This document shows positions 61,582-64,000 of a stretch of 64,000 nucleotides of DNA, piece by piece. Positions within the stretch are counted from its first letter, which is position 1; the number at the start of each line of letters is the position of its first letter. Both the position numbers and the translations under genes were made by a program. Origin of the DNA: Silene conica (lineage: Eukaryota > Streptophyta > Magnoliopsida > Caryophyllales > Caryophyllaceae); contig CM055314.2 of assembly GCA_029255685.2 (NCBI GenBank), forward strand, positions 72,986,815 through 73,050,814. Direction: 5' to 3'. Below the pieces are notes generated by a model. The model was not told the DNA's origin, ran no database searches, and saw only the letters and a program-made list of their open reading frames with translations.

Positions 61582-61870
61582 ACCCCAGATAGCGACCAAA
61601 CCTGCCACCGCGATGGTAGTCGCAAATTAGCGACCGAATAAAAAAAAGCGGGCGACCGACGTCGGTCGCTAAATTTAGCGACCAAAAGCCTATCCCAATC
61701 TTATCCGAAAAAATCCGCGGGAATCCAAAAGGTACCATTGCGCCAGTTTAGCGACCGAATTTGGCGACCGAATTCAGTCGCTAAATTTAGCGACCGAGTT
61801 TAGCTACAGTCGCTAAATTTAGCGACCGAATTCAGTCGCTAAATTTAGCGACCGAATTCGGTCGCTAACC
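61582..61870. repeat. CACTA subterminal repeats, TAGCGACCGAATTCGGTCGCTA type
   Basis: About a dozen half-sites of (T)TAGCGACC in both directions, often joined as the perfect palindrome TCGCTAAATTTAGCGA or around GACCGAATTCGGTC. In En/Spm such subterminal repeats bind the TNPA-type protein that brings the ends together. Confidence 0.93.
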
Positions 61871-62115
61871 CCCTGTTATATTTTTTTTTTGCCTCTTCAA
61901 CCCGTCATTCCCATTATTGCGTACGTTTTAAAAAGGAAAAACCTCAAAACCCCCCAAACCCGTCGACCGATAGTCCTTATACCGGACCACCGCAACGCCA
62001 CCGGACCACCCACCACCGCCGTTCACCTACATTTTACTCCTTTTTCAGGTTTGTGTCGATTTACTAACTTTAATTATGTATTAAATCTCTTTATAGTATT
62101 ATTGTAATTCAAACA

Positions 62116-62690
62116 AGTAATTAGATTATTAGGATGCTTTTAGTTAGTAATTAGATTATTAGGATGCTTTTAGTTAATAATTAGATTATTAGGATGCTTT
62201 TAGTTAGTAATTAGATTATTAGGATGCTTTTTAGGATGTTTTGAGTTAGTTAATTGAAAAAAAATGGAGTGTTATTGTGATTAGGGTTAGAAATTGGGGA
62301 AAATTGGATTATGATTTTAGTTAGTAATTAGATTATTAGGATGTTTTTAGGATGTTTTTAGTTAGTGAATTGAAAAAAAATTGGGTGTTATTGTGATTAG
62401 GGTTAGAAATTGGGGAAAATTGGATTATGATTTTAGTTAGTAATTAGATTATTAGGATGTTTTTAGGATGTTTTTAGTTAGTGAATTGAAAAAAAATTGG
62501 GTGTTATTGTGATTAGGGTTAGAAATTGGGGAAAATTGGATGATGATTTTAGTTAGTAATTAGATTATTAAGATGTTTTTAGGATGTTTTTAGTTAGTTA
62601 ATTGGAAAAAAATTGGGTGTTATTGTGATTAGGGTTAGAAATTGGGGAAAATTAGATGATGAGTATAGTTAGTAATTAGATTTCAGGATG
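62116..62690 (+). repeat. Minisatellite in the CACTA intron: 3 x 30 bp then about 4 x 116 bp
   Basis: Three 30-bp units (AGTAATTAGATTATTAGGAT...) are followed by longer units starting at 62206, 62323, 62439, 62555 and a partial at 62671 (period 116-117). The long unit contains the short unit plus GGGTGTTATTGTGATTAGGG and more. Confidence 0.95.
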
Positions 62691-62841
62691 ATTTGGTGAT
62701 GTTAATTATTATGTTTGTATGTTATTGTAAGTTATTGTGAATATTTTCCGTGCAAGAATTGAATTACTATTGACCTAGTACCCGTTCATGAATTACTCGT
62801 TAGGAGAAATTCATGAATAGTCCCCATTTTGGGACTGTCTT

Positions 62842-63063
62842 TGTATATTTCAAGTCACTTAGGTAGTAAATACATACTTGTGAATTTATTAGTGGGGAAA
62901 GAGTTTGGTAACAATTTCTTTATGTTCTTCGAATACATATGTGAAATAAATACAAATTTATTTCACATTGTGTATTTGAAGAAATTAAGGGAATTGCTGC
63001 CAAATTTTTTTTCCCCACTAATAAATTCACAATTATGTATTTGCTAGTGACTTGAAATATACA
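62842..63063. repeat. 222-bp near-perfect foldback in the CACTA intron
   Basis: Left arm 62842-62951 and right arm 62956-63063 are inverted copies, about 80% matched, around a 4-base loop (ACAA). Long paired blocks include GTGAATTTATTAGTGGGGAAA and GTGAAATAAAT. It could be a solo foldback element or a hairpin RNA source. Confidence 0.9.
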
Positions 63064-63226
63064 TTGATGGGTTTAGGTTGGAGTGATAAGGACCCAATTG
63101 AAATCTTTAAGTACATATATTGACTTGATTGAATTCTTAGCTTGAACTTATTATTTGTTGAATTCTTATTGAATTGAAATTATTGTTGTGTGTTTGGTTT
63201 AATTATTATATATTATCTAGATTAAA

Positions 63227-63559
63227 ATGAAGAGATTTGAACGTAGCTGGATGTACGAAGAAAGAGTAGATAAGAAGAAACGTCCCAATGATAGATTTGT
63301 AAAGGGAGTTCGTGGGTTTATTGAATTTGCTAGATGTTCAGAATCATATGATTTCGAACAACGCAAACTTAGGTGTCCTTGTACTAAATGTAAAAACTTA
63401 AAATATTTACCTGAGGTAGAAGTAGAAGAACATCTTATTACGAATGGGTTTTTTCCAAACTATTACAACTGGATATCACATGGGGAAAAATATTGTCAAC
63501 CAAATGAGATGGCACAAAGAAAACCCCCGTACACCAGGAAAGATGTGTCACCCGAGTGA
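63227..63559 (+). CDS. CACTA transposase, N-terminal transposase-associated domain
   Basis: 110 residues from the ATG at 63227, six bases after a TCTAG splice acceptor. Pattern of the CACTA transposase-associated domain: SWMYEERV near the start, GVRGFIEFA, a zinc-binding CPCTKCKN, then ...VEEHLITNGFFPNYYNWISHGE. This domain normally precedes a long middle region and the TNP2 catalytic part. Here the frame stops after TRKDVSPE, overlapping the TNP2 frame by a few codons in a different phase. Confidence 0.85.
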   Translation: MKRFERSWMYEERVDKKKRPNDRFVKGVRGFIEFARCSESYDFEQRKLRCPCTKCKNLKYLPEVEVEEHLITNGFFPNYYNWISHGEKYCQPNEMAQRKPPYTRKDVSPE

Positions 63560-64000
63560 CGGAGAGGAGTGGAAGCGTTTTGATAGTTTGTATCCTGATT
63601 TTGCCGAGGAACCTCGCAATGTGAGACTTGGCTTGTGTACGGATGGGTTTGACCCTTTTGGTCAATTTGGTAGACCGTACTCGTGTTGGCCTGTAATGCT
63701 TACACCGTACAACTTACCTCCTTGGCTATGTTCCAAAAGACAATTTATTTTCCTCTCACTACTTATTCCCGGTCCTCACAACCCAAAAAATAACTTGGAT
63801 GTCTATTTACAACCGTTGGTGGAAGAACTGAAGTATCTGTGGGAAGTCGGTATCGAAACATTTGATGTGTCCAAGAAGCAAAACTTCCAACTAAGAGCTT
63901 CATTGTTGTGGACTGTAAGTGATTTCCCTGCGTACGGTATGCTATCAGGCTGGGCAACAGCGGGGCGAATGGCATGCCCTTATTGCATGGATAATAGCAA
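63543..64000 (+). pseudogene. CACTA TNP2 transposase, catalytic region, joined after an internal deletion
   Basis: The frame opens at ATG 63543 and is still open at the window end (152 codons seen). MCHPSDGEEWKRFDSLYPDF, VRLGLCTDGFDPFG, YSCWPVMLTPYNLPPWLC, LLIPGPHNPKNNLDVYLQPL, LWTVSDFPAYGMLSGW and ACPYCMDNS are the well-known order of the plant TNP2 family. In full-length relatives about 150 or more residues, with a Cys-rich stretch, lie between the N-terminal domain and MxHPxDGxxW; here nothing separates them and the frames do not agree. So an internal deletion has removed the middle of the gene. Confidence 0.85.

Larger units (their letters stand above)
61569..64000 (+). mobile_element. 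CACTA (En/Spm) DNA transposon, left part; continues past the window
   Basis: Starts with the CACTACAAGAA terminal inverted repeat at 61569, after TTT (61566-61568; CACTA elements duplicate 3 bp). Then come subterminal palindromic repeats (61582-61870), a likely untranslated first exon ending at a GTTTGT donor near 62049, a 1.2-kb intron with a minisatellite and a foldback, and transposase coding sequence from 63227. The right end is outside. Inserted in copia element B. The transposase has lost its middle, so it is probably non-autonomous. Confidence 0.92.

Overview
The window is plant nuclear DNA, AT-rich and dominated by transposable elements. A eudicot fits best: Sirevirus and chromovirus retrotransposons, Stowaway and hAT MITEs, RPA-bearing Helitrons, a CACTA element, and two spliced host genes with plant-type products. 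I cannot name the species; Caryophyllales is only a guess.

Two host genes stand out. An NF-YA (CCAAT-box factor subunit A) gene lies on the + strand with five coding exons (33015-35621), and its 3' UTR holds a near-perfect miR169 target site (35677-35697). A PRCC-like nuclear protein gene lies on the - strand in two coding exons about 4.2 kb apart (41865-40957 and 36774-36616); its intron is loaded with MITEs. The two genes converge.

Left third (1-23130): a broken Ty3/gypsy chromovirus (Tekay type, - strand) is split by a very young, apparently whole Sirevirus (Ty1/copia, + strand, 2097-13581) with gag, pol and a third ORF. About 206 bp of chromovirus sequence occurs on both sides of the Sirevirus, and these flank copies differ far more than the Sirevirus LTRs do. 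This points to a chimeric junction or an assembly join rather than a simple insertion. An eroded LTR-like tract and a copia integrase fragment follow.

Middle (23131-31486): MITE-rich intergenic DNA. It has a hAT-like MITE with an 8-bp target duplication, a Stowaway inside another Stowaway (the empty site is preserved in a sister copy at 29.6 kb), and a Helitron-like element carrying a seven-copy minisatellite.

Right third (42018-64000): a Helitron with RPA-like remnants, a Sirevirus-like LTR and ORF3 remnant, and diverged copia relatives on the - strand. These are interrupted by a solo LTR (itself holding a TRIM) and by a coding-poor LTR element with tRNA-Asp-type priming site and perfect 5-bp target duplications. 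The window ends inside a CACTA transposon with palindromic subterminal repeats, a minisatellite, a 222-bp foldback and an internally deleted transposase gene.

A theme that no single annotation explains is that several unrelated elements carry arrays of short self-complementary boxes, each with a different sequence. In the Sirevirus, a 9-bp-stem palindrome recurs in LTR, gag and pol with a paired compensatory change.
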